This document shows positions 1 to 7,105 of a DNA stretch of 64,000 bases, piece by piece; the first letter of the stretch is position 1; every line of letters begins with the position of its first letter. Made by a program: the position numbers and the translations under genes. The notes below the pieces were generated by a model. It was not told where the DNA came from. It saw only the letters and a list, made by a program, of their open reading frames with translations, and ran no database searches. This DNA comes from Actinomycetes bacterium (GTDB lineage Bacteria; Actinomycetota; Acidimicrobiia; Acidimicrobiales; JAJYXR01). The stretch lies in the NCBI GenBank assembly GCA_021801795.1, contig JAJYXR010000024.1, forward strand, positions 21,041 to 85,040, written 5' to 3'.

Positions 1-90
1 GGTCGAGCAGGCTCAGCCTGCCGGGTCCGGCATCCTCCTCATGGCTATCCTCCCCATGACCAGAGCCAGGGGACTGCGGGGCTCGTCGTG

Positions 91-336
91 TCAAGGAGCG
101 CCGAAGCCGACCCGCCGCTCTGCAGACGGAGCGCCCACCTCCACATAGGCGACCCGGGAACCCGGAACGCCCACCTTCCTGCCCTTGCGATCGGTCAGCC
201 ACAGAACCCCTCCGGCATCGGAGGGCTCGGCGAGAACCGACTCGATCTCGGATACGAGCTTGTCGCGGTCCGTGTCCTCGGGAAGCTCCACTTCGAGCTC
301 CTTCATGCTCTGGACGATCCCTATGCGCACGTCCAC
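91..336 (-). CDS. DUF3107 family protein
   Basis: This 81-residue protein starts MDVRIGIVQS and has the short beta-rich pattern of DUF3107, a small actinobacterial family of unknown function. It ends with the conserved AYVEVG segment and a variable tail. The start is GTG, with an AAGGAG ribosome binding site 8 nt upstream. It lies antisense to the region just before the dGTPase gene. Family membership is from recognition of the sequence; no biochemical role can be read from it. Confidence 0.8.
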   Translation of the reverse strand: MDVRIGIVQSMKELEVELPEDTDRDKLVSEIESVLAEPSDAGGVLWLTDRKGRKVGVPGSRVAYVEVGAPSAERRVGFGAP

Positions 337-420
337 TTCGCTGGCTCCTTCAGGCTCGCTTGGCCGATTTCGTACGGCACCTCACACACGACGTTACAGC
401 CTTCGGGCACACTGGATGTC

Positions 421-1578
421 ATGGGAGACTTCCAGGAGCGATCTGGCGTATGGGCGGCGACGATGGCCGGGGTCGACGGTGGCAACGGCCTGGTGCTGGC
501 ACATCGTGGCCCGCCCCCGCCATCCACCCGGGCACGACCCGTCACGAGGCGCGCCCGCGAGGAGGCCGAGGAAGCCACTTTGGCAGGCGGCGCCACCCTC
601 GCCCGGGGCGCGGGGAACCGCCTCAGGCCGGAGGAACCCGATCCGGATAGGACCTGCTTCGAACGTGACAGGGATCGGATCCTCCACTCGAGCGCCTTCA
701 GACGCCTTGCCGGTAAGACCCAGGTGTTCGTCTTCCCGGCCGACCACCAGCGCACCCGGCTCACCCATGCCCTCGAGGTAGCCCAGGTAGCCACCGCGGT
801 CGCCCGTGCAGTCGGGCTGAACGTCGCCCTCGTGGAGGCCATCGCCCTTGGCCATGACTGCGGGCATGGACCTGGCGGCCATGCCTGTGAGGACGCGTTC
901 TCCCCCCTCCTGCCGGAGGGTTTCGATCATGCTCCCTTCGGCTCAGACGTGATACTCGCGCCGCTGAACCTCTGCTCGGAGACGCTCGACGGCATCCGGA
1001 ACCACTCATGGTCCCGTCCGACACCCTCCACTCCCGAGGGGGCGGTGGTGGCCTGGGCAGACCGGTGCGCATACAGCGCGCACGATCTCGAGGACGCACA
1101 GCGAGCGGGTATCGTGCATACCGAGGAGCTGCCCCCGGTGGTGAAGGAAGTGGCAGGTACCAGCCGCAGCGCACAGCTGAGAACCTTCATCACCGCTCTC
1201 GTCACCACCATCCGCGAGACGGGAACCGTGGGCATGGACTCCGAGACCGCCAGCGCGCTCGGCGCGTTGCGCTCATTCAACTACGAGAGGATCTACACCC
1301 GGCCCGAATCCATAGCGCAGGGCGACGCTGTGATCTCGGTCCTGCGTTCGCTCGTCTGCTGGCTGTCAGAGCACCCGGAGCACCTGCCGGAGCCCGCCGA
1401 CGCCGAGGAACTCGCCCGCCGCTACGAAGACGGTGAGGTGGGTCTCCGAAGGGCGGCTGTGGCATGGGTGGCTGGCATGACCGACCGCTACGCGTTCCGC
1501 ACGGCAGTGGACCTGCTCGGGTGGGAGCCGGGTCGCCTGCCCGCCGGGATCGACCTCGCGCGCGCCCAGGGGGCCTGA
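421..1578 (+). CDS. dgt: dGTPase-like HD-domain triphosphohydrolase
   Basis: This protein resembles deoxyguanosinetriphosphate triphosphohydrolases, which hydrolyse dGTP to deoxyguanosine and triphosphate and help set dNTP pools. It has the family entry motif RDRDRILHSSAFRRLAGKTQVF, then a metal-binding HD region (THALEV, then LGHDCGHGPGGH) and a later Asp in WADRCAYSAHD. An open frame extends back to 88 but would overlap DUF3107 and has no family similarity there, so the start is set at ATG 421. ATG 463 is equally possible, since neither has a clear ribosome binding site. It converges on the mrp gene. Confidence 0.88.
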   Translation: MGDFQERSGVWAATMAGVDGGNGLVLAHRGPPPPSTRARPVTRRAREEAEEATLAGGATLARGAGNRLRPEEPDPDRTCFERDRDRILHSSAFRRLAGKTQVFVFPADHQRTRLTHALEVAQVATAVARAVGLNVALVEAIALGHDCGHGPGGHACEDAFSPLLPEGFDHAPFGSDVILAPLNLCSETLDGIRNHSWSRPTPSTPEGAVVAWADRCAYSAHDLEDAQRAGIVHTEELPPVVKEVAGTSRSAQLRTFITALVTTIRETGTVGMDSETASALGALRSFNYERIYTRPESIAQGDAVISVLRSLVCWLSEHPEHLPEPADAEELARRYEDGEVGLRRAAVAWVAGMTDRYAFRTAVDLLGWEPGRLPAGIDLARAQGA

Positions 1579-1650
1579 AGTCGGCTCAGCCAGACCACGC
1601 CGCTCTGCGGGACGCGGCTGGCGGTTCCATCCCGGCGCGGCGGCATCCGG

Positions 1651-2802
1651 TCAGCGTATCTTCAGCTCGTTCCTGTAGACGCGGGCCGGTCCCAGTGAAA
1701 CAATCCTGCCGGCCAGATCAGCGTACGCGGCTGCTGCCTCGGAACCGGGATCCGAGATCGCTGCTGGAATGCCCATGTCCCCACCTTCGCGCACCGCTGG
1801 CACGAGGGGAAGCTGAGCGAGGAGCGGCACCTCGAGCTCCGCGGCCAGCTGCGCTCCACCCCCGGAGCCGAAGAGCTCGTATCGCCTGGAGTCGTCTCCG
1901 GTGAACCAGGACAGGTTCTCCACCACTCCCCTCACCGGAAGCTTGAGCCGTCTGGCCGCGTACGCGGATCGCTGCGCGACCCGCTGGGCCGCTGGCTGGG
2001 GGGTGGTCACCACCAGGATCTCGCTCCGGGGAAGGTACTGGCTGAGCGACAGGGCTACGTCGCCGGTTCCCGGGGGCATGTCCACGAGGAGGAAGTCCAG
2101 CTCCCCCCAGTAGGCGTCCACCACGAACTGCTCCAGGGCCTTGTGGAGCATCGGTCCGCGCCAGATCACGGGCTGGTCATCGGGGACGAAGAAACCCATC
2201 GACACGCAGCGCACCCCATGTACGACCGGTGGAACGAGGACGTTCTCGATCGCCACCGGGATGCGGTCGATGCCCATCATCTTCGGCACCGAGAAGCCGT
2301 AGACATCGGCGTCCAGCAGACCCACCAGGTGCCCCCTGGCCGCCAGGGCCACCGCGAGGTTCACCGTCACCGTTGACTTGCCGACCCCTCCCTTGCCAGA
2401 GGAGATGCCGATGACCCTGGTGCGCAGGGAGCCCGAAGCGAAGGGGTTAGTCCTCGCTGGGCTGCCAGGCCCCGCTCGGTCTGCTGCTTGCACCCCGCCG
2501 CTGGCGGGTGCCGGTGGGCGGCCAAGTCGCCCGAGAAGGGCCGCCCGCTCGGAGTCGGTCATCTCCGCCACCTCTACCCGCACATCCCTTCCGAAGCCGG
2601 CCTCTCGTAGAACTACCGGTATCGCCGAGGAGATCTGCTCCGTGCCAGGCCATCCCTCGACCGGAACCGCCAGGGTCACCACTATGCGCTTGGAGCGCAC
2701 CGAGACGCTCCGCAGCATACCGAGGCTCTCGAGCCCGCCGAGCAGGTCGGGGTCTACGACCCTGTCGAGGGCCTCGCGAACCTGCGCTTCGCTATCGGGC
2801 AT
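1651..2802 (-). CDS. mrp: Mrp/ApbC-type iron-sulfur cluster carrier ATPase
   Basis: This 383-residue protein has an N-terminal DUF59/MIP18 domain (about residues 1-85) followed by a Mrp/NBP35 P-loop ATPase domain with GKGGVGKS at 136-143. Such proteins bind and transfer Fe-S clusters. The CxxC found before the FGSGGG segment in many homologues is absent here (TGDDS instead), so cluster binding, if any, must use other residues. ATG 2802 is chosen over a longer frame because GAGGTGG lies about 6 nt upstream. It is divergent from a SufR-like regulator and near a cysteine desulfurase, which supports an Fe-S role. Confidence 0.9.
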   Translation of the reverse strand: MPDSEAQVREALDRVVDPDLLGGLESLGMLRSVSVRSKRIVVTLAVPVEGWPGTEQISSAIPVVLREAGFGRDVRVEVAEMTDSERAALLGRLGRPPAPASGGVQAADRAGPGSPARTNPFASGSLRTRVIGISSGKGGVGKSTVTVNLAVALAARGHLVGLLDADVYGFSVPKMMGIDRIPVAIENVLVPPVVHGVRCVSMGFFVPDDQPVIWRGPMLHKALEQFVVDAYWGELDFLLVDMPPGTGDVALSLSQYLPRSEILVVTTPQPAAQRVAQRSAYAARRLKLPVRGVVENLSWFTGDDSRRYELFGSGGGAQLAAELEVPLLAQLPLVPAVREGGDMGIPAAISDPGSEAAAAYADLAGRIVSLGPARVYRNELKIR

Positions 2803-2820
2803 CCGTTCCACCTCGCCAGG

Positions 2821-2832
2821 TACACTAGTGGC
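2821..2832 (+). promoter_or_regulatory. Predicted leaderless promoter, SufR-like gene
   Basis: A TACACT hexamer is followed by 6 nt and then the GTG start. No Shine-Dalgarno is present. The arrangement matches several other genes in the window and predicts that transcription starts at the start codon. Confidence 0.5.
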
Positions 2833-3582
2833 GTGGCGCTCAGTGCAGATCAAGAGCCTGCGGAGGTCGCCGACGAGCAGTTCTCCGCCGCCATCTCCGC
2901 TCTCACCTCAGCCTTCGGTGATCCAACCCGCCGCGAGATATACCTGCACGTGCGCGCGTCGCCAGGAGCGACCGCGTCCGAAGTGGCGCTGGCCTTCGGA
3001 CTGCACCCGAACGTGGCTCGCCATCACCTGGACCGCCTCGCTGCTGCCGGATACCTGAGCGTGAGCCTTCAGAGACCTCCTGCAGGGGCAGGAAGGCCGT
3101 CCAAGCACTACCGGGCCCTCCTATCGCCGGGCAGCTACGGTGCTCTGGACCTGCTGGCGCGCCGCGACGAGCTGGTCGTCTCCCTCCTCGTGGCGGCCCT
3201 GGACCATCTCGGCCCCTCGGAGGCCGAAGCCCTGGCCGAGCAGGTGGGCGTTTCCTATGGGCAGGCCCTGGCAGAGCGGATGTCACCAGGCGAGGGCCAG
3301 AGATCACTTCGTGCCGCCATGCATGTGGTGGCCGATGCGCTTACCGCGCATGGGTTCGCGGCCCGTGCCGAGCATCACGGAACGAGCACCGCGGTGGTGT
3401 CCGAGAACTGCCCCTTCGGTCCCCTAGCCGCAGAGCATCCCGTCATATGCGCCGTGGACAAGGGCATGGTACGCGGTCTGCTCTCGGTGCTCTGCACGGG
3501 CATCGACACCGGCGATGGAGGCGTACAGGTCCTGCTGAAGTCTCGTGCCAGGGGCGACGACTCCTGTACTGCCACCGCCTGA
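2833..3582 (+). CDS. SufR-like winged-helix regulator
   Basis: This 249-residue regulator has an ArsR/DeoR-type winged helix (about residues 17-95: FGDPTRREIY, then the recognition region ATASEVALAFGLHPNVARHHL). Its C-terminal half carries Cys193, Cys206, Cys221 and Cys245. The Cys-x12-Cys-x14-Cys spacing after ENCPFG resembles the Fe-S-binding tail of SufR (Cys-x12-Cys-x13-Cys-x14-Cys), a repressor of Fe-S assembly genes. It is divergent from mrp and 44 bp before a cysteine desulfurase, so control of both is likely. Cluster binding is inferred from spacing and context, and the last Cys is further away than in SufR. Confidence 0.75.
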   Translation: MALSADQEPAEVADEQFSAAISALTSAFGDPTRREIYLHVRASPGATASEVALAFGLHPNVARHHLDRLAAAGYLSVSLQRPPAGAGRPSKHYRALLSPGSYGALDLLARRDELVVSLLVAALDHLGPSEAEALAEQVGVSYGQALAERMSPGEGQRSLRAAMHVVADALTAHGFAARAEHHGTSTAVVSENCPFGPLAAEHPVICAVDKGMVRGLLSVLCTGIDTGDGGVQVLLKSRARGDDSCTATA

Positions 3583-3626
3583 ACGCATGACGCTGCGCCA
3601 CCAGAGCATCTCCAGAGGCTGAACAC

Positions 3627-4880
3627 GTGGCACGCCACTACCTGGACCACGCGTCGACCTCCCCAGCGAGGCCAGAGGTTCTGCTCGGCATGCTGAGGGT
3701 GCTGGCCAGCGGGCTGGCACACGCCAACCAGCTCGTCGGCGCGCAGGAGCTCACCGTTCACGAGGAGGCCAGCGGGCTCCTCGATTGCCTGCGCGGCCTC
3801 TTGGGCGACCCTGCGGTCATGGGGGACCCCGGACGGGTCCATAGCGAAGGCCGGCTGGCGAGGACCGTGGTAGAGCAGGCGCGCGAGCAGCTGGCCGCCA
3901 TGTTCAAGGTCCCACCACGCTCGGTCGTCTTCACCTCTGGTGGCACCGAAGCCGTGAACGCAGCATGCTGGGGTGCCTTGGCATCCCGACCTGGACGACC
4001 TGTGCTCTGCTCAGCCCTGGAGCACTCCTCCGTAAGGGAAGCCTCGGCCCGCAGCGCCGAGGTGATCGAGATCGCCGCCGATGGCCAGGGACGGATAGAC
4101 CTGTCACATCTCGACTCACTTCTGGATCGGCTCTCGCGAACCGGTCGCGTGCCGGCGCTCGTCCACTGCCAGCTCGCGAACCACGAGGTCGGCACCATCG
4201 AGCCTCTAGGCGCGGTCGCCGCCAGGTGCCACGAGGCAGGAGCCCTGCTTCACGTAGACCTCTGCGCGGCGGCAGGCCACATGCCCGTGGATGTCGGCGC
4301 GCTGGGCGCGGACCTGGCGTCGGTGTCAGCGCACAAGTTCGGCGGCCCCCAGGGTGCCGGTGCCCTGCTGGTGCGCAAGGGGTTACGCGTGGAGCCCTTC
4401 ATCATAGGTGGAGCCCAGGAGCGATCCAGGCGGGCGGGCATAGAGAACCTCCCCGCCATCGCAGGATTCGGCGCCCTGGCAGCTCGGATGACATCTCCGG
4501 GAGTGATCGAAGCCGAGGACGCTGCCGCCCGCCGTCAGATAGCCACGATCCTCGACTGTGCCCTAGGCGTAGACGGCGTCAGCCTGGTCGGTGATCCAGA
4601 CCCCTCGGGGCGCCTCGGCTATCTGGCCTGCCTCGTCATCGAGGGCGTCGAAGGTGAGCCACTCCTGCTCGGCCTGGACCAAGCCGGCATAGCCGTCCAC
4701 TCCGGCTCCGCGTGCTCCTCGGAGTCCTTCGAGCCGTCCCCGGTGCTGTCAGCCATCGGGGCCGAGCCCAGCAGATCGCTGCGAGTGTCAGTCGGCTGGT
4801 CCACCTCAGACGCCGACGTGGAGGCATTCTGCGAGGCGTTCCCCCGAGTTCTAGATGGTCTCCGGTCGCTCAGCGCATGA
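3627..4880 (+). CDS. Cysteine desulfurase (class V aminotransferase)
   Basis: This PLP enzyme of 417 residues would release sulfur from cysteine for Fe-S cluster or thio-cofactor synthesis. Seen directly are the N-terminal YLDHAST, the PLP-binding Lys237 in SAHKFGG and the persulfide-forming Cys363 in HSGSACSSE. It carries about 35 extra residues between the first helix and the GRVHSEGR segment, where IscS/NifS proteins are usually shorter. It follows the SufR-like regulator and is probably co-transcribed with it. It could serve either SUF-type assembly or tRNA thiolation. Confidence 0.9.
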   Translation: MARHYLDHASTSPARPEVLLGMLRVLASGLAHANQLVGAQELTVHEEASGLLDCLRGLLGDPAVMGDPGRVHSEGRLARTVVEQAREQLAAMFKVPPRSVVFTSGGTEAVNAACWGALASRPGRPVLCSALEHSSVREASARSAEVIEIAADGQGRIDLSHLDSLLDRLSRTGRVPALVHCQLANHEVGTIEPLGAVAARCHEAGALLHVDLCAAAGHMPVDVGALGADLASVSAHKFGGPQGAGALLVRKGLRVEPFIIGGAQERSRRAGIENLPAIAGFGALAARMTSPGVIEAEDAAARRQIATILDCALGVDGVSLVGDPDPSGRLGYLACLVIEGVEGEPLLLGLDQAGIAVHSGSACSSESFEPSPVLSAIGAEPSRSLRVSVGWSTSDADVEAFCEAFPRVLDGLRSLSA

Positions 4881-4920
4881 CTGCGCTACAGGCCGATCCG
4901 GGCACCTGGAGCCACACCTC

Positions 4921-5117
4921 GCCAGAGCCGCAGGCATGAGCGCTGGAGGCGTAAGTTGGCCCGAGCCAGCGCAGGTTCTAGCCAGAGCCGAGAGAGGCAG
5001 GAACCGGCATGCGGGCCTCGTTCTAGCCAGAGCCGCAGGCATGAGCGCTGGAAACGTAAGTTGGCCCGAGCCAGCGCAGGTTCTAGCCAGAGCCGAGAGA
5101 GGCAGGAACCGGGATGC
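4921..5117. repeat. 105-bp tandem duplication at ccmI 3' end
   Basis: A unit of about 105 bp is present twice (4921-5025 and 5026 to about 5117), nearly identical apart from a few substitutions. The second copy overlaps the last ten codons and stop of the ccmI-like gene. The first therefore contains a ghost copy of that gene tail, including the stop at 4978-4980. A 15-bp core beginning ttctagcc occurs at 4976, 5021 and 5081, so the unit itself has internal repetition. Confidence 0.9.
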
Positions 5118-5904
5118 CGGCTTCGCTGAAGGCCTTGGCTACGAAGGGCCTTGCCCGGCTGAGGATGCTCGAGGGCGGGTGGTCGGCTAGGAAGCTCCGG
5201 TACTGGGCAACGGAATCTGTCAGGTGTCCTGCATAGAGGTATATGGTGCCGAGATAGAGGTGCCCTGCATAGGACGACGGGGCCACCGAGACCGACTCGG
5301 ACACCAACTGCTCGCCCTTGGAGACCAGTAGCCGGCTCTTGGCCTGCGTGCCTGCCTCGTACTCGAGCCACCCTGCCTCGGCCAGCGCAGAGGGCTGGCG
5401 CGGGTCGGCCGCCAGGATCTGCTGGTAGACGCGCAGCGCCTCGGCATACTGGCCCTGCTGCTCGAGCACTGCGGCCTGGGCCAGCCGCCTCTGGACCAGC
5501 TCTCCAGGACTGAGCGTGAGGGACCCAGTCGCGAACTCGCCCGGGAGGCGGTTGGTCAGCTTCAGGGTCACCAGCACCACCGCTGCTACCGAGAACAGCA
5601 CCACCGCGGACCACACGAGGGTCCGCCTGGCTCGACCGGTCAGGCGGATCCCAGCCTTCTGGTCCTGGAGGTCGGCATCCGGAGGATCCCCTTTCGATCC
5701 TCCGCCAGCAGCCTTCGAGTCCACTGCGTCCAGAGCACGCAACACCTCTGCTGCCCTGGCCACGTACACGTCGCGCAGGTGCTCGTAGTCTTCCTCAGCC
5801 AGGTCTCCTGCCTCCCGCTCGCGCTCCAGGTCGTCGATGGAGCGCAGCAGGAACTCCCTCTCGTCCTCCAGCTCCTGGTGCCCAGCGGGGACCTCAGAGC
5901 TCAC
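5083..5904 (-). CDS. ccmI: CcmI-like TPR cytochrome c biogenesis factor
   Basis: This 273-residue protein has an N-terminal charged helix (residues 1-60), one membrane helix (about 97-116, SAVVLFSVAAVVLVTLKL) and periplasmic TPR repeats (EQQGQYAEALRVYQQILAADP and following). That is the architecture of CcmI/CycH, which holds apocytochrome c for the heme ligation complex. It is the last gene of the ccm operon, 88 bp after ccmH. Its 3' end is covered by the 105-bp duplication. A generic TPR membrane protein is the alternative, but position supports CcmI. Confidence 0.8.
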   Translation of the reverse strand: MSSEVPAGHQELEDEREFLLRSIDDLEREREAGDLAEEDYEHLRDVYVARAAEVLRALDAVDSKAAGGGSKGDPPDADLQDQKAGIRLTGRARRTLVWSAVVLFSVAAVVLVTLKLTNRLPGEFATGSLTLSPGELVQRRLAQAAVLEQQGQYAEALRVYQQILAADPRQPSALAEAGWLEYEAGTQAKSRLLVSKGEQLVSESVSVAPSSYAGHLYLGTIYLYAGHLTDSVAQYRSFLADHPPSSILSRARPFVAKAFSEAGIPVPASLGSG

Positions 5905-5991
5905 CGCGAGGCCTCCAGCTCCCGGGCGACCGGTCCTCTGAGCGGCGTGCTCTGGGAAGGCTCCCGGTGTCTCGCCGGGGGCACAGGGGGC

Positions 5992-6531
5992 TCACAGCGA
6001 GGCTTGCCCGCTGGCATCGGGCGCACCCGGGCCGCCATGGGAGCGCAGTGCGCGCCCGACCAGGTCCCTGTCTGCCGCGCTCGGCATGGGTCTGTCCAGC
6101 GAGCGGCGGCGCCAGAAGAACGACACCAGCGCAGCGAGCGCTATCACGCCGAGCAGCACCGGTATCCACCAGACCAGACCCGCGGTGCCCGAGGTGGGTG
6201 GGCGGAGCAGGATGCCGCTACCATAACGGCTCACCACGAAGCGCTCGATCTGCCGAGCGGACTCGCCTTCGTCCACCCTGGCTACTATCACCTGCCGCAG
6301 GGTGACGGCGGTGGGAGCCGACGAGGTGGCTACAGAGAGCGCCTCGCAGCTCGGGCAGCGTATGTCGCGTTCTATCGCCAAGGCTCGCTCGGCGGGCGAC
6401 TGGCTCGACGAGCCCGAGGTGAACACGGCCACGGCCAGGCTTGCCAGCACCAACGCCAGGAGGGCGTACGCAGGCAGCCGCCTACGACCTGAGGTGAATG
6501 TACGCATTGGTGGTGATAGGTCGTCAGCCAT
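5992..6531 (-). CDS. ccmH: CcmH/CycL thiol-disulfide protein
   Basis: CcmH reduces apocytochrome c heme-binding thiols together with CcmG. The protein has a signal-anchor (YALLALVLASLAVAVF), the redox motif RCPSC followed by the family segment SVATSSAPTAVTLR, and a C-terminal membrane helix (LVWWIPVLLGVIALAALVSFF). The start at ATG 6531 has GAGG 7 nt upstream and overlaps the ccmG stop by 8 nt, indicating translational coupling. A longer frame upstream is not supported. The motif has Pro-Ser between the Cys residues, where proteobacterial homologues have other residues. Confidence 0.9.
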   Translation of the reverse strand: MADDLSPPMRTFTSGRRRLPAYALLALVLASLAVAVFTSGSSSQSPAERALAIERDIRCPSCEALSVATSSAPTAVTLRQVIVARVDEGESARQIERFVVSRYGSGILLRPPTSGTAGLVWWIPVLLGVIALAALVSFFWRRRSLDRPMPSAADRDLVGRALRSHGGPGAPDASGQASL

Positions 6532-7105
6532 AGGTAGACCTCGCCCGCTCGAGCACCTGGTCGAGGCCCTTGACCGTGAGCGGGCCATCTATATGAGCCA
6601 GTATCACCCCGTCCGGTGCTATCACGAAGGTCTCGGGTGGTCCGCGAACACCGTAGGCGAGCGCGATCTTGCCTGACGGGTCGGCCACAGCAGGCCAGGT
6701 CGCTCCAGTCGACCGGAAGAAGGCCCGGGCATTGGCTGCAGTGTCGGCGAACACCACGCCCACCAGAGCGGGACCCGTCTGCGAGCGATGCTGGTAGGCG
6801 AACTCGACTAGGTTCGGTTCCTCGGTCTGGCAGGGTGGGCACCAGGTGGCGAAGAAGTTCAGCACCACGAACCTTCCTCTGTAGGACGCGAGATCGAAGT
6901 GCGCGCCGTAGATGGTGGTCGCATCGATGGCCGGGGCCTCGCGACCGACCAGGGGGCTGATCACCTCGGTGGCCGTCGCCTGTGGGCGCGTAGCGAGTGC
7001 GGCGACGAGCCCGGCGGCCACCACCAACGCCACCAGGGCGATCACGCGGATCCGGTGCCTGCTCGGCGCTCGGCCAGGTGATTCAGCCAGGGCGTCGCTG
7101 CTCAC
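6524..7105 (-). CDS. ccmG: CcmG/ResA-type thioredoxin-like protein
   Basis: This 193-residue membrane-anchored thioredoxin-fold protein has one N-terminal helix (VIALVALVVAAGLVAAL) and an AhpC/TSA-redoxin domain with active site WCPPCQ. It keeps apocytochrome c cysteines reduced before heme ligation and would be re-reduced by CcdA. The 4-nt overlap with ccmF and 8-nt overlap with ccmH place it in the ccm operon. Confidence 0.93.
   Translation of the reverse strand: MSSDALAESPGRAPSRHRIRVIALVALVVAAGLVAALATRPQATATEVISPLVGREAPAIDATTIYGAHFDLASYRGRFVVLNFFATWCPPCQTEEPNLVEFAYQHRSQTGPALVGVVFADTAANARAFFRSTGATWPAVADPSGKIALAYGVRGPPETFVIAPDGVILAHIDGPLTVKGLDQVLERARSTYG

Noticed and set aside
1..90. Possible TTG-started frame on the minus strand after DUF3107
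   Set aside because: Only about 30 codons are visible before the window edge and they have no recognisable sequence.
88..420. N-terminal extension of the dGTPase frame
   Set aside because: It overlaps DUF3107 on the other strand and has no similarity to the family; DUF3107 has a good ribosome binding site.
4855..5190. Plus-strand frame through the 105-bp duplication
   Set aside because: It exists only because the duplicated unit lacks stops in that frame; no ribosome binding site and no relatives recognised.
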